Part shown: positions 62,774 to 64,000 of the stretch, one piece after another
How positions within the stretch are numbered: position 1 is the first letter of the stretch
Layout of the letters: every line of letters begins with the position of its first letter
DNA from: Cystobasidium ongulense
Lineage: Eukaryota > Basidiomycota > Cystobasidiomycetes > Cystobasidiales > Cystobasidiaceae
NCBI GenBank assembly: GCA_022835595.1
Contig: BQUP01000009.1
Span: 310,001-374,000 of the forward strand
DNA length: 64,000 nucleotides
Direction of reading: 5' to 3'
Made by a program: the position numbers and the translations under genes
The notes under the pieces: model-generated
Seen by the model: the letters and a program-made list of their open reading frames with translations, nothing else
The model's database searches: none
What the model was told of the DNA's origin: nothing

Positions 62774-64000
62774 ATGAGAAGATTCCTAGGTGCTGCTAAT
62801 CTGAGTATCAACACTGGCAACACCGACTCCGCATCGTCAAGTCGTGGGAATCAGCCTGAAGCTTCACAACCGCTATCTTCTACGAGGAAAGCGTTCCAGC
62901 AGACATTCGCACAGCTTGCATATCCAAGGTCGAACTCGTCAACTTCAGCATCGCCGTCTAGAGTCCATCAACAGCATAGAAAGCAACCTCCCTCGTCCTC
63001 CTCGTCCTTGCCGCCGGATAACGACGAGAATATATCGCCCTCGAGTCCAGTAGCTTTCGACTCGCCTGTCCCTCCCACTCCCCCAAGCAAGCATGGCCAC
63101 GGTAACAACGTCAACAATGAGGAAGATGAAGACAACGACCACAACGACGACGCTTCGTGGGACGACGCTCTTGCTCTGCCGTTCGGGTCGAGCGTGATCG
63201 AGCGGTCCAGCTCGAGCAATGGCCATGGAGAGAGCAGCAACGACAACATCAACAATACGGCAGCTTTTGCATTCGCTCCCTCAGCTGCTGGTCAGCGTGG
63301 ATCCACTTCCACCATCTCTGCATCGCGCTACAATCCAACAACTCTCCCCATGCTGCAGAGTCCAACAACGCCAATCTCGAATTATAACGGCAATGAAGGT
63401 CCAAACTCGGCTTCATCAATGCTATTCTCCAAGTCTCAGCAATCACAAACATTCAACCATACTGGATTGACTGTGTCCGCTACATACGCAGCTAATGCGA
63501 GCTCCCTTGTCGACCTAAAAGATGAAATGATGCTCGAATTACTATCGAGCGACGCGTTGATTCACGTTGCTCAGTTTGAGATACTCGGGTTTGATGAAGT
63601 GGAGGAATTACGGAAGGTGCGCTTAGATGGATACGGACGCTTTCAATCATGTTCATGCTAACGAAGAAACCTCTCTTTACTCTATTTCTCGATGGTACAC
63701 AGGAACATTCAATCCTATCAAATCGTCTACAATCACTTCAGAACAAATTAGCAATAGAAACAAAAATAAGAGATGCAGCATTATCAATATCAAGATTATA
63801 TTCGACAAAAAGATTATCATTAAAAACAAAACAAAATGCAGCAGAAGAATTGTCTAATTCTGATAAAAAAGTAGATTCTTTGATTAATGAAGTCAATAAA
63901 TTATCCAAGAAAGAAAATGAAATTAAAGGAAGGATAATTAGACATATGGCTGCTGTTTTAGCTTTGTCTTTTAGAAAACTTGAAGCTGGTCAACAACATC
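62774..64000 (+). CDS. Up-regulated during septation (Usp1) domain protein, 3' truncated by window end
   Basis: Start MRRFLGAANLSINTGNTDSA at 62774. The first 230 residues are Ser/Asn-rich and disordered. The domain then begins LKDEMMLELLSSDALIHVAQ and FEILGFDEVEELRK. After an intron (63619 to about 63703, GTGCGC ... CACAG, phase 0) it continues EHSILSNRLQSLQNKLAIET, KIRDAALSISRLYSTKR, VDSLINEVNKLSKKENEIKG and RHMAAVLALSFRKLEAGQQH up to the last base. The pattern LLxxDALxxxxxFExLxxxEVEELRKE...RDAALSLSRL...HMAAVL is that of the Usp1 septation domain. The rest lies outside the window. Codons after 63700 are distinctly A/T-rich compared with exon 1. Confidence 0.78.

Overview
This is a eukaryotic nuclear window from a fungus, most likely a basidiomycete and plausibly a smut-like yeast (Ustilaginomycotina or Exobasidiomycetes). 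That placement is an inference. Nearly every gene is broken by several short spliceosomal introns (about 45-100 nt), intergenic gaps are short, and the gene set is typical of fungi: COP9 signalosome subunit, NDR kinase, vacuolar protease, exocyst Sec3 and a septation-protein domain. About 32 protein-coding loci are supported, most of them by splicing I resolved by hand, plus one intron-containing tRNA-Gln gene.

Layout. 0-13 kb: chromatin, transcription and signalling genes (Rco1-like double-PHD protein, EAF elongation factor, CSN4, CK2 regulatory subunit), a secreted protein and a Vip1-type RRM protein. 13-18 kb: small genes, a set of three hairpin-forming repeats, ribosomal protein uL23 and a small mitochondrial-type protein. 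18-24 kb: an accessory-looking stretch with a probable nonsense-mutated gene, then two 306-bp inverted repeats (20576-20881 and 23570-23875) that cut through a tRNA-Gln gene and enclose a GNAT acetyltransferase and a small Gly-rich-repeat gene. 24-30 kb: vacuolar cation/H+ exchanger and a flavin monooxygenase. 30-43 kb: a large nuclear protein with two WWP modules, a PQ-loop membrane protein, two unrecognised genes, a CCCH zinc-finger protein and a secreted esterase-like protein. 43-64 kb: Rad60/Esc2-like SUMO-like-domain protein, mitochondrial TrpRS, a divergent ABC protein, a shortened Sec3, NDR kinase, a coiled-coil protein, proteinase A, a short-chain dehydrogenase and the 5' part of a Usp1-domain gene.

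No operon logic applies; neighbours are mostly unrelated housekeeping genes. The observations most worth pursuing are: the inverted repeat whose breakpoint lies inside a tRNA gene; the three-copy hairpin repeat upstream of uL23; two GC-AG introns, one splitting the HIGH motif of TrpRS; a Sec3 gene that stops before its exocyst-core domain, tail-to-tail with an ABC protein carrying a long acidic insert next to its signature motif; and a single nonsense codon in an otherwise well-preserved reading frame. All splicing is read by eye and no database search was possible.
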